Source: Dulcicalothrix desertica PCC 7102
GTDB lineage: Bacteria > Cyanobacteriota > Cyanobacteriia > Cyanobacteriales > Nostocaceae
Direction: 5' to 3'
NCBI RefSeq assembly: GCF_003991905.1
Contig: NZ_RSCL01000005.1
Span: 1 to 64,000 of the forward strand
DNA length: 64,000 nt
Part shown: piece by piece, positions 52,986 through 61,824 of the stretch
Layout: each line of letters starts with the position of its first letter
Position numbering within the stretch: the first letter of the stretch is position 1
The notes under the pieces: generated by a model
The model's database searches: none
Seen by the model: the letters and a program-made list of their open reading frames with translations, nothing else
Told to the model about the DNA's origin: nothing
Made by a program: the position numbers and the translations under genes

Positions 52986-55900
52986 CTAGGGGCATATGAA
53001 CACAGGTTCTTTAGTTACATCTCGAACAAAATTAGGTAAATAATGACCTAGCAGGGTTGTATCAAACTTTGGACATTCGATACCGAATTGTGCGATAGCT
53101 TTTGAGGTATTATCCGCCCTAAATATAGGTGTACAGTGATGTACCTCTAGAATAGTGCTACGATTTTGGTACACTTTTTCCTGTAGAAATGAGATTAAGG
53201 GATGTATTGCGTTTTGAGGTGATATGCTGGAGAGCGCATTCAGCCAATTTTTGAGTGAAACGCTTTCCACTGAATAACCCAAAGAATTAATTACCTTAAA
53301 TATACGGTCATTACTTAACTCATGCTCCCGTGGAAGAAGAATATTATAATTTTTACTTGTATGGTCGGCATCTAAACTAATATGGGCAATAACAGTAGCA
53401 ACATAGTCTACTGGTACGGGATTCCAATATTTTAAGGGCAGGTACGGGCATAGTCCCATTTGAGTACAACCTGTGACAAAACGATAAAACATATCGTCAC
53501 GGTTAATCACTCCTGTTTTTTGCTCGTGTCCGGAAATAAACCCAGGACGATAAATAGAAACTGCTAACCCTTTTTCTCTAGCCATATGTACCATATATTC
53601 GGCAGCCCATTTTGCTCGAACATAGGCATATTCTACCGACATAATCGGTGCTGTAATACTAATGTTTAGATCTTCTGAAACTTCTTCTATACCCAGCAAA
53701 GAAGTTGTCGAGCCGTAAACTGCTAAAGTCGATACATAATGCAGTATTTTATGGCGCCTATATGATGCGAAAGAGATAATGTTCGCAGTACCTTCAATAT
53801 TAGGCTTTTTCATTGCCGAATAAGGTTTGATATAGTTAGTATCAGCGGCTACATGGTAAACGCAATCAATTTCTTCAGCTAGTTTATTATATATATCTAC
53901 GGGTAGCTGTAATTGTGGTTGTTGTATGTCTCCAGTAATGACTACCACCTGAGATAGTTTTAAGATTGGTAACTGATACTTAATAAAAGTAGTGCGAAGT
54001 CGAAGAAGTGCCTCTGTATAATCTTCTGCTCGCACCAAGCAGTATATTTTCTGATAGCGACCTTTTTGAAGTAACTCATGTAACAAATGAGAGCCAAGAT
54101 AACCTGTTACACCCGTAACCAATGCACAATTGTATTTAACTTGCTCTGGTTGTTGCCAAGACGTATGTAATTCTAAAGATAATTTCGCATCGTCTAAATA
54201 AAGATGCCTATCATTATCCATTACATCTTCGGTTTGAAGATGGTACCGTTCTAGTAATTTAGCTAAATCTAATGGTGTGGCATATTCGTAAATTAAGCGA
54301 GAAGGAATTTTGACCCCAAAGTCACGAGCAATTGCAAACAATAAATGGGCAACACACAGCGAGCTACCACCCATATGAAAGAAATTACTATCGGGTGTGC
54401 AACTTCCCGGAGTCAAAAATAAGGTTTCGTCAAAAATTGCGGCTATTTTAGTTTTATTGTCTTTTATATCGATGTCAAAAGATGGCGCCTGTTGCAGTTC
54501 TGGTAAAGCGTTGCGGTCTACTTTACTGCGATTAGGTAACAAAGGTAATTCGTCCATAAAGACGAAGCGGGTAGGAACCATATATTCTGGTAGTTGTTCT
54601 GCAACAAAACGCTGTAGGTGCTTTTCTGTAATAAACTTACCCGCACGGGAAACAATATAGGCAACAAGCATCGACATACCGTAGTTTTCAGGTAAATCTG
54701 AGTTTGTTGTTTGTGTTCTAATCGCTTTGACTGCTGCTGAAAGTACATCTGGGTGCTGTGTCAGTAAGCTTTCAATTGCCTCTACTTCTACACGGTTACC
54801 ACGAATTTTCACCTGATTATCAATTCTACCAACAAAATGCAACAGCCCTGGCTTATCGGTATCTTCATAAACAATATCACCAGTTTTATATATCTTACCC
54901 GAACTGTAAGGATTATCTAAGAAACGAGTACTTGTTAACTCAGGTTTATTCCAATAACCTACAGCAATACCTACACCACCTACATACAGTTCACCTTTTT
55001 CACCTGCGGCACAAAGTTTAAGTTCTTCATCAAGAATATAAGTTTCTACATTAGGTAATGCATAGCCTATAGGCATACTAATGTCATCCGCATTAAAGGC
55101 ATACATTGTTCCGTAGATAGTTATTTCTGTAGGCCCATAAACATTAAACAACTTGGTAGTCGATGAAATCCATGACTTGGCGAGCGATAACGGACAAGCT
55201 TCACCACCAACAATAATTAATCGTAAATCAGAAAGCTCATTGCGGAACTGTGTCAAGGTTGCCAATACAGAGGGAGGCAAAATCATCATTTGTACCCGAT
55301 GTTTAGCTATAAAGCTTGCTAAAGGTTGACCCGGAAGCATTTCCTCCCTAGCTCCTAACACTAACGTTGCTCCACTACATAGCGAAATTGCGATTTCTGC
55401 TATTGATGAATCAAAGCTAATAGATGCAAACTGAAGTATTCGTGACTTAGGTTGAATATCATAAATATCGCAACTGGCAAGAGTATGATTTAGTAAACCA
55501 CGGTGAGCGATTGCAACTCCTTTGGGTGTACCTGTAGATCCGGAAGTGTAAATGATGTAAGCAAGTTGGTCAGCTTCGACTGTTGGTGCAGGACTTGAGA
55601 CATCTTGGTTTTGCCATACCTCCTCAGAGTCAAGAAAGCACATACGCCCATTTAAACTACTCTGCCGCAGCGCTGGTTCAATGTCAAAGGCAAATTTTCG
55701 AGAAGTTAAAATCGTAGTTAATTTGGCATCAGCCACTGTGTAACTCAAACGCTGACGGGGTAAATCTGGGTCGAGGGGAACAAAAGCAGCACCTGCTTTC
55801 AAAATTGTATAGATAGCGATGACCATTTCAAATGAAGGTTCCACACACAACCCAATTAAAGTATTAGGCTTCAGTAGACCTTGTGCTGTCAAGTAATTGT

Positions 55901-56045
55901 ATAAACATTCTGCTCGTTGGTGAAACTCTCTGTAAGTTAATTGTTGTTCTCCAAATACCAACGCTACACTATTTGGATACTGTTGGAAAATTAACTCAAT
56001 AAGAGAGACAATTGTGTAATGCAATTGTAGGTTTTGATTGTTCAT
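52986..56045 (-). CDS. Single-module NRPS, adenylation - PCP - thioester reductase
   Basis: A 1019-residue stand-alone module. Adenylation domain: about 1-510 with LAYIIYTSGSTGTPKGVAIAHRG (A3), ISFDSSIAEIAISL (A4), NVYGPTEITIYGTMY (A5) and YKTGDI (A7). Carrier domain: Ser562 in FFHMGGSSLCVAHLL. Reductase: about 640-1019 with ALVTGVTGYLGSHLLHELLQKG, YHVAADTNYIKPYSAMKKPNIEGT and YAYVRAKWAAEYMV (YxxxK). It should activate one amino or carboxylic acid and release it as an aldehyde or alcohol, as do alpha-aminoadipate reductase or carboxylic acid reductase. No condensation domain is present. It needs a phosphopantetheinyl transferase, probably HetI. The substrate is not readable by eye, and no co-directional tailoring gene is adjacent. 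Confidence 0.88.
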   Translation of the reverse strand: MNNQNLQLHYTIVSLIELIFQQYPNSVALVFGEQQLTYREFHQRAECLYNYLTAQGLLKPNTLIGLCVEPSFEMVIAIYTILKAGAAFVPLDPDLPRQRLSYTVADAKLTTILTSRKFAFDIEPALRQSSLNGRMCFLDSEEVWQNQDVSSPAPTVEADQLAYIIYTSGSTGTPKGVAIAHRGLLNHTLASCDIYDIQPKSRILQFASISFDSSIAEIAISLCSGATLVLGAREEMLPGQPLASFIAKHRVQMMILPPSVLATLTQFRNELSDLRLIIVGGEACPLSLAKSWISSTTKLFNVYGPTEITIYGTMYAFNADDISMPIGYALPNVETYILDEELKLCAAGEKGELYVGGVGIAVGYWNKPELTSTRFLDNPYSSGKIYKTGDIVYEDTDKPGLLHFVGRIDNQVKIRGNRVEVEAIESLLTQHPDVLSAAVKAIRTQTTNSDLPENYGMSMLVAYIVSRAGKFITEKHLQRFVAEQLPEYMVPTRFVFMDELPLLPNRSKVDRNALPELQQAPSFDIDIKDNKTKIAAIFDETLFLTPGSCTPDSNFFHMGGSSLCVAHLLFAIARDFGVKIPSRLIYEYATPLDLAKLLERYHLQTEDVMDNDRHLYLDDAKLSLELHTSWQQPEQVKYNCALVTGVTGYLGSHLLHELLQKGRYQKIYCLVRAEDYTEALLRLRTTFIKYQLPILKLSQVVVITGDIQQPQLQLPVDIYNKLAEEIDCVYHVAADTNYIKPYSAMKKPNIEGTANIISFASYRRHKILHYVSTLAVYGSTTSLLGIEEVSEDLNISITAPIMSVEYAYVRAKWAAEYMVHMAREKGLAVSIYRPGFISGHEQKTGVINRDDMFYRFVTGCTQMGLCPYLPLKYWNPVPVDYVATVIAHISLDADHTSKNYNILLPREHELSNDRIFKVINSLGYSVESVSLKNWLNALSSISPQNAIHPLISFLQEKVYQNRSTILEVHHCTPIFRADNTSKAIAQFGIECPKFDTTLLGHYLPNFVRDVTKEPVFICP

Positions 56046-56753
56046 TTAACTATTATTTAGCTTCTCTTTACACAGCTAATAAAAATCGATTTTAAATATG
56101 AAATTTTGGCAACAACACTGAACTTATGATGACCCTTAAAATTTTATTTATAGTCCTAATTAAATACATTAAACCATTACAAAAATCAAATTGATAAGCC
56201 AGAAACTACGTAATTTAATTTAAATTAATCTTGAAGAGAATGCAGTTATTAGCTGCATAGTTATTACATAATTATAAATTTATCAAGAATACAGGGCAAC
56301 GAAGGGCGAGCAGTATGTAATTTATTACCGTAAAACTACGGAAAACGTCTGAAGGCGACCAACCGCGAAGTGTACCATGAATAAAATTGAGAAAATTGGA
56401 AAGAATCCAAACTGCATTATAATTACAACTAATTTATTATTCAATTGCCATACTTGTATTGAGTAAACTTGACTTCCCTAGTGCAGCGTGGCGAAAATAA
56501 CTATCCAGTCGAAAAAGCTTAAAAAGCAAATTATTCAAGAACAAGGTTGGTAGTTTACAGATAAAGAATAAATAATAATCTTTATTTGAATTTATTTTAT
56601 GTGTATTTACTTATTTAGTAAATGCATTAAATTTTGTTGGATCAGTAAAATTACCTTATTTTTTAAAAACGTGACATTCCAAAATATAGCAGTTATTATA
56701 TAGTTTAATAAATCACTTGTTAAAAACCATTATTTCATGTGATATTAAGTTGA
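56046..56753. other. AT-rich intergenic region with a GC-rich island
   Basis: About 700 bp between the divergent NRPS and XRE genes. A GC-richer segment at 56292-56380 contains the hairpin CCGTA-AAAC-TACGG (56328-56341) and stands out from its surroundings. It could be part of a structured RNA or leader. No gene is supported. Confidence 0.45.
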
Positions 56754-57008
56754 ATGGCAATTCAAAATAAAATATCAGTTAACCAGCCTAAAATCGGCAA
56801 ATTTATTTACGAGCTTAGGCTTTCTATGGGATTGACACAAGAAGAGTTTGCGGTTGTTCTTGGTGTTACATTTCCTACTGTAAACCGTTGGGAAAACGGG
56901 CATACTAAACCCTCTAAACTTGCTGTACAGCAAATTGAGGCTTTGGTTGCAAAGCTTGGCGAGAAAGGTCAAAAGTTATTGGCTGATTATCAAAAAGATT
57001 CCGATTAA
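56754..57008 (+). CDS. XRE-family helix-turn-helix regulator
   Basis: An 84-residue DNA-binding protein. IGKFIYELRLSMGLTQEEFAVVLGVTFPTVNRWENGHTKPSKLAVQQIEAL is a full Cro/C1-type helix-turn-helix (residues 16-66); nothing else is present. It lies 125 bp upstream of the VWA-protein gene on the same strand and may regulate that operon or be its first gene. Similar small XRE proteins also serve as antitoxins, but no toxin is adjacent. Confidence 0.85.
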   Translation: MAIQNKISVNQPKIGKFIYELRLSMGLTQEEFAVVLGVTFPTVNRWENGHTKPSKLAVQQIEALVAKLGEKGQKLLADYQKDSD

Positions 57009-57133
57009 GTTTAAAAATTCAGCAGAATAAAACATTTTTCACTGCATATTGAGAGCAGATGTATCGAAATAATTAATCTTCGATGTTAATTTCTGCTGTC
57101 AGCATAGCAGTTTGAAAATGCCTGGAGCGCTTT

Positions 57134-58972
57134 ATGGATGTTAAATTGGGTGTCAAATACTTAAAGCATTGGGTTAAATATGGGTCAATACCGGGCATTA
57201 TTGCTTTTGCTCTAATGCTAATTTATTACTCAGGCGCCGCAAAAGCTCAAACTACTCAAAAAGGTGGAATTGACTGGATTGTGGTAGTAGATACTTCTGC
57301 TTCAATGCGTGGTGTCAATGGTACAAAAAACATTTTTGGGCAAGTTAAAAATTCTATTAATGAATTTATTAACACGGCTCAGATAGGCGATACCGTCACT
57401 ATCTACACTTTTGATAGAGATGTTACCTTACAAACTGAAAATGCTCAAATTACGAGCAATCAAGACCGAGGCAAGCTTAAACAAATAATCCAGACACTTC
57501 AAGCGGATGGTATGCGTACACATACAGGTAAAGCAGTACAAATAGCACTGCAACATTCTGCTATGTTAAACGCGCGTCCGGATGCTCTCGGCCGTAGTGT
57601 CAGTATAGTGTTTTTAACTGATGGGCAAGAGCAAGTGCAGGGTATTCCAAATCCTGTTCCCATCCCTAGTAATGCTCAATTTTTACGCCAGCAGCAATGT
57701 AAACCTTACATATTTTTTGTGTCTCTTGGGTTAAAGGAACACGAAAAGCAGCTTAATGACTTTGCCAATAACCCAGCGCTGTGTGGAAAGGGAAGGGTAT
57801 TACGTGACCCTGGAGAAGTACAGTTAAACCAACTAGCTCAAAATATTCGACCTGTTCTAGTCCAACCCAAACTAGATGTAAATTTACCCACTGCTAATTT
57901 AAAACCAGTATTACCTGGAACAACTACTGAACCGTTTAATATAACTGGCATTAGTAATGTAAACGTTGAGGTAAATTTGCAACTTGAAGCGTCGCAAGGT
58001 GGCATTCGCTTGATTTCACCTGGTAGCACAATCAACCTAGCAGCTAATCAACCAACACCTATTCCCGTCCGTTTACAAATTCCAGAAAATATACAAGCAG
58101 GCGCCAGCAACTTACGTTTAGTTCTAAATCCTGTAAACTATAAAGTGGCGCCTTCTAAAATAGACCTACCTGTAACTATTAAATCAGAACTCTTTGTCCA
58201 ACCTGCTTCTCTAGATTTTGGCTCAGTAGAAACAGGTAAAACGACAGCAACTCAAACTTTACTAGTCAAAAGCAATATATCTGGAACCGCAAAATTACAG
58301 ATAGATGGAACTAAAGATGTTTCTGTGCCAGCTTCAATAACATCTATATCTTTACAAGCAGGAGAGACAAAAATTCCTGTGCAGTTAGAAGTTAATGATA
58401 ACAGTTTTGAAGGCGCCCGTAACTTCACATTAGTATTGACCCCTGATAACCCAATTGTAAGCTCCACTAGTACAAAAGCTCAAATACATATTTTTATGCC
58501 AATGTGGCGAAAAATAGTCCTGTGGACGCTTTTACTACTGCTGGTATTGCTAATTGCTTTAACAATAACTTGCTTAATTCAGCGCAAAACTCCCTTTGAA
58601 TTGCTCCAAGATTTTCGTAATCGCAAATACTTAGAAGGGGCACTTTTTGTACTGGAACCAATACCAAAATCCTCGGAAGACGAAGAAATTAGTCTGACTC
58701 ACCTCCACAAAGTTCAAGTGCAGCTGAGTAATATAATACCAGCAATTGCTGCTACTAATTCCGATGCCGAATTATTCTCTGTCTGGCAATTAGGCAAAAA
58801 AAATATCTATTTACGATGTTTAAAAGGTGTAATTTTTGTCAATACTAAGGAAGTAACTACTTCTGAACTCTACGATGACGATGTAATCGAAATCGGTAAA
58901 GTCAAGCTGCAATTTAACTGGATTGAGCATCAACGTCCCTTTGAAGTCAGTAGCGGGGAAGATGCCTATTAA
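57134..58972 (+). CDS. Membrane VWA-domain protein with FHA-like tail
   Basis: A 612-residue protein. N-terminal membrane anchor or signal: residues 17-36 (IPGIIAFALMLIYYSGAAKA). VWA domain: about 45-240 with the MIDAS motif DTSASM, TFDRDV, and FLTDGQEQ. Beta-rich immunoglobulin-like regions: about 255-445. A second membrane helix lies at about 458-478 (IVLWTLLLLLVLLIALTITCLI). The cytoplasmic tail contains IYLRCLKGVIFVNTKEV, LYDDDVIEIGKVKLQFNW, resembling a degenerate FHA fold. This layout puts the metal-dependent adhesion domain in the periplasm and the FHA-like part inside, next to the tubulin-like GTPase made by the following gene (47 bp away). A membrane receptor for that cytoskeletal protein is a reasonable inference. 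Confidence 0.82.
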   Translation: MDVKLGVKYLKHWVKYGSIPGIIAFALMLIYYSGAAKAQTTQKGGIDWIVVVDTSASMRGVNGTKNIFGQVKNSINEFINTAQIGDTVTIYTFDRDVTLQTENAQITSNQDRGKLKQIIQTLQADGMRTHTGKAVQIALQHSAMLNARPDALGRSVSIVFLTDGQEQVQGIPNPVPIPSNAQFLRQQQCKPYIFFVSLGLKEHEKQLNDFANNPALCGKGRVLRDPGEVQLNQLAQNIRPVLVQPKLDVNLPTANLKPVLPGTTTEPFNITGISNVNVEVNLQLEASQGGIRLISPGSTINLAANQPTPIPVRLQIPENIQAGASNLRLVLNPVNYKVAPSKIDLPVTIKSELFVQPASLDFGSVETGKTTATQTLLVKSNISGTAKLQIDGTKDVSVPASITSISLQAGETKIPVQLEVNDNSFEGARNFTLVLTPDNPIVSSTSTKAQIHIFMPMWRKIVLWTLLLLLVLLIALTITCLIQRKTPFELLQDFRNRKYLEGALFVLEPIPKSSEDEEISLTHLHKVQVQLSNIIPAIAATNSDAELFSVWQLGKKNIYLRCLKGVIFVNTKEVTTSELYDDDVIEIGKVKLQFNWIEHQRPFEVSSGEDAY

Positions 58973-59018
58973 TTATTCAACTAATTATTCAACTATTAAT
59001 AATGTGAGAGGATATTAA

Positions 59019-61325
59019 ATGTCACGTCCTACTGTTGTTTTTCGTCCTACTGTTGTAATTGGGTTAGGTGGTACAGATTATGAAGTTGTACTCAAGCTTA
59101 AAAAGCGCTTTATAGACGCTTACGGTTATGTACCAGAAATTATTCGTTTCCTTTCTATTGATACTACCGAAAATATCAAAGAACGGGAAAAGTCACCAGA
59201 TGGCAACAAGGTTATTTTAGAACCAAATGAGCTTTATGCAATATCTGTAGCAAATCCAATACCTTACACACGTAACGATAATATTGCTGAATGGTGGCCT
59301 AAAGACATTCCAACATCTAGTTTAATCAGTGGCGCCGGACAAATTCGAGCTCGTGGAAGGTTAGCGTTATTTGCAAAAGTGGGCGACATAAACGGTTTAA
59401 TCGCTCAAGCAATTAACACTGTACGCGAAATTCGTACTTCTGCACAAGCATTTTCAGACAACTTTCAAGTTTCCAATCGCGATGGCGTCGAGATTTTCAT
59501 TGTTGGCAGTTTAGCTGGGGGAACAGGAAGTGGGACGTTTTTAGATATAGCATTTTTAGCTCGGCAATATCTCAATAGCTTCTCTAATATTACGGGAGTA
59601 TTTGTTTTACCAAGAGTGTTTGCGAATCTTCCTCAAACTCATTTAGTCAAGTCAAACGCTTATGGCGCCCTCAAGGAAATCGAACATTTTTGGGGCTTGA
59701 CACCATCCAATGCAATTGAAATAGACTACGGTGTAGCAAAGGTGAGAGCCGACCGTCCCCCGTTTGATGCCGTGTTTTTAATTGATGGTGTTAATAAAAA
59801 AGGAACTGTTGTTTCGCGTCCTGATGATTTGCAGAATTTAGTCGCAGATGGTTTATATGTCCAGATTGGTTCTCAAATAGGTCTAGACGCTGCTAACGTT
59901 GCCGATAATATTCGCGCTTATTTAGCAACTGGTGAAAAAGTTCGAGGACGCAAGATAAATTACTGTAGTTTTGGCTTCGCTACTCTAACTCTGCCAGTAC
60001 AACAGTATGAGCGAATGAAATTAGAGGACGCTCAAAGCTTGCTTAAGAACGAGTTGATGGCACCTACACTGTCTGTTGATATGGATAGCGAAGTCGCACG
60101 TTTTCTGATTGACTCTAATTTAACAGAAGCTGCTACTGTTTTAAATGCGTTGACAGAAAGTGAGCATGGAGGACAGTTTAAACAAGAGTTTAGAATTGGC
60201 GAAATGCGTTATGACCGTACAGCGTTGCCAACAATAAAAGAACTTTACAAGCGTCAGTCAGACCAAATGGAGCAACGAGCAGCAAAAGAACTAATAGCAA
60301 ATTTTTCTCGCTTAGAGCAAGTTACAACTGGCGCCATAGAAGCATGGTGGGAGCGTGCTTTCAACCGTCCGAATGGTCTAGCTTATACTTTAAAATTTTT
60401 GACTCAACTTTACCCCAAACTTGATGAATTGCAGCAGAGTGTGCAGCGTAAGTCACAGGAAGCGCAATCTAGTTTTAACGCATTAAAATTAGAGCCACAA
60501 GAAGAGAAAATTAAACAAGCAGCAGAAGCACTTTTCTCAAATAAGAATAATATTCAAGCAGCTTGTCAAAGATATAAAGAGCGTGCTGACCAAAAATGGA
60601 AAATTTACATACATTGGAAACGATGTGACAAAGCTGCTGAACTTTTCGGTATACTGCGAGCGAAAGTAGAGGAAATTAAAGAAAAGTGCCAGCGTATTCA
60701 CAGCAATCTAGATAAAGTTTACAGAGATATAGAACAAAGTTATAGCGAAGTTAACCGTCAAGCAACTAACGATAATCCTTTTATCCATACAATTGCCCGC
60801 GTCAATTTGCAATCAAAACGTCCTAAAATTAGTGGCGAAGACTTTATTCGTTGGTATAGAGAACAATCTGAAACCTTAACTAAGTGGTCAGATAAAAAAG
60901 CTACTGATGTTAAAAATGAAATAGTGGCATTTTTAGACGAGATTTACCATCCACTCACTAATATGACTGTTGAGCAAGTTTTGGCAGATAGTAACCCAGA
61001 AGATGCGGGAGAAGATTTGCAACAACTTGGCAGACTAGCAGTACCTCTATGGCAATACGACGATGCGGAAATACCGACTCAGCAGCAGCACATAATCACA
61101 GAGTTTTACTATTACGGAGTCGAAAGTAACAACACTATTTTTAGCAGTCCACCTCTTTCGAGTCGTTTACCAAAAGGAAGAACTAATCCTGCTTTTGTAC
61201 CAACGGGTGAACCCCATAAGCTTACACTGTTCCGAGTTGAAATAGGTGTTCCATTATTTGCCTTTAACGGAATGAAGGATATGGAGCAAGCTTACCTAGA
61301 CCCAAATAAAGTCTTCAAACACTGA
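59019..61325 (+). CDS. Tubulin/FtsZ-like GTPase, main frame up to an in-frame TGA
   Basis: 768 residues as read. The GTPase fold starts with VVIGLGGTDYEVVLKLKKRF; the tubulin signature is IVGSLAGGTGSGTFLDIAFLARQY (GGTGSGT, residues about 170-176). NAYGALKEIEHFW and FDAVFLIDGVN follow. A long helical region (about 400-620) is rich in Lys, Glu and Gln. It resembles the Tubulin_2/FtsZ-like-1 families proposed to act in membrane remodelling. The frame stops at TGA 61323-61325, but the same frame stays open for another 141 codons with protein-like sequence, so this stop is probably premature (mutation, sequencing error or recoding). It lies between the VWA and coiled-coil genes. Confidence 0.82.
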   Translation: MSRPTVVFRPTVVIGLGGTDYEVVLKLKKRFIDAYGYVPEIIRFLSIDTTENIKEREKSPDGNKVILEPNELYAISVANPIPYTRNDNIAEWWPKDIPTSSLISGAGQIRARGRLALFAKVGDINGLIAQAINTVREIRTSAQAFSDNFQVSNRDGVEIFIVGSLAGGTGSGTFLDIAFLARQYLNSFSNITGVFVLPRVFANLPQTHLVKSNAYGALKEIEHFWGLTPSNAIEIDYGVAKVRADRPPFDAVFLIDGVNKKGTVVSRPDDLQNLVADGLYVQIGSQIGLDAANVADNIRAYLATGEKVRGRKINYCSFGFATLTLPVQQYERMKLEDAQSLLKNELMAPTLSVDMDSEVARFLIDSNLTEAATVLNALTESEHGGQFKQEFRIGEMRYDRTALPTIKELYKRQSDQMEQRAAKELIANFSRLEQVTTGAIEAWWERAFNRPNGLAYTLKFLTQLYPKLDELQQSVQRKSQEAQSSFNALKLEPQEEKIKQAAEALFSNKNNIQAACQRYKERADQKWKIYIHWKRCDKAAELFGILRAKVEEIKEKCQRIHSNLDKVYRDIEQSYSEVNRQATNDNPFIHTIARVNLQSKRPKISGEDFIRWYREQSETLTKWSDKKATDVKNEIVAFLDEIYHPLTNMTVEQVLADSNPEDAGEDLQQLGRLAVPLWQYDDAEIPTQQQHIITEFYYYGVESNNTIFSSPPLSSRLPKGRTNPAFVPTGEPHKLTLFRVEIGVPLFAFNGMKDMEQAYLDPNKVFKH

Positions 61326-61751
61326 GACCGTAATTGGACAAACCTTCCTAATCTAGTTCCACCGGAAGATGACGGAGGAGCGCTGCGTTGGTTTGCTTTG
61401 GCACTGGCGCCTGACATGTATAAATTAATTGTTAACAAAAATAAAAAATACTTTGTCCATACAGAGCAAGCCCGAAAATTAGAGGATGGAATGTTGCTTT
61501 TGGGAGAGAATCGCAAATCAGCATTTAAAGCTTTCAAAAGCAACTTGCCTCTAGTTAACGAAATTGCAGACAAAGTTGAGCATCTTACCCACAAAGACCA
61601 AGACACAGCTAAATCTTCTTTGTCGAATTACATTGATTATCTCAATCAGCGTTTAAGGGATTGTCAGGTTGATTCCCAAGTAAAAGAACAGGTAGAAATG
61701 GAAATTCAAGAAATAGAAACATACCTAGAAGAATTAGATGTAATTAGCTAA
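61326..61751 (+). pseudogene. C-terminal part of the tubulin-like gene after the in-frame TGA
   Basis: Continues in the same frame as the upstream gene: DRNWTNLPNLVPPEDDGG, ALRWFALALAPDMYKLIV, EDGMLLLGENRKSAFKAF and a Gln/Glu-rich coiled coil to the TAA at 61749. The first ATG is at 61398, so a separate 117-residue protein could still be made, but no ribosome-binding site is obvious. The joined protein would have about 910 residues. Confidence 0.7.
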
Positions 61752-61824
61752 TCCTACTTAGCTTTGTGAACTTTGTTTTCCTAGGGTTGAAACCCTAGGC
61801 TATTATGGTTTATTTTTTATTCCC

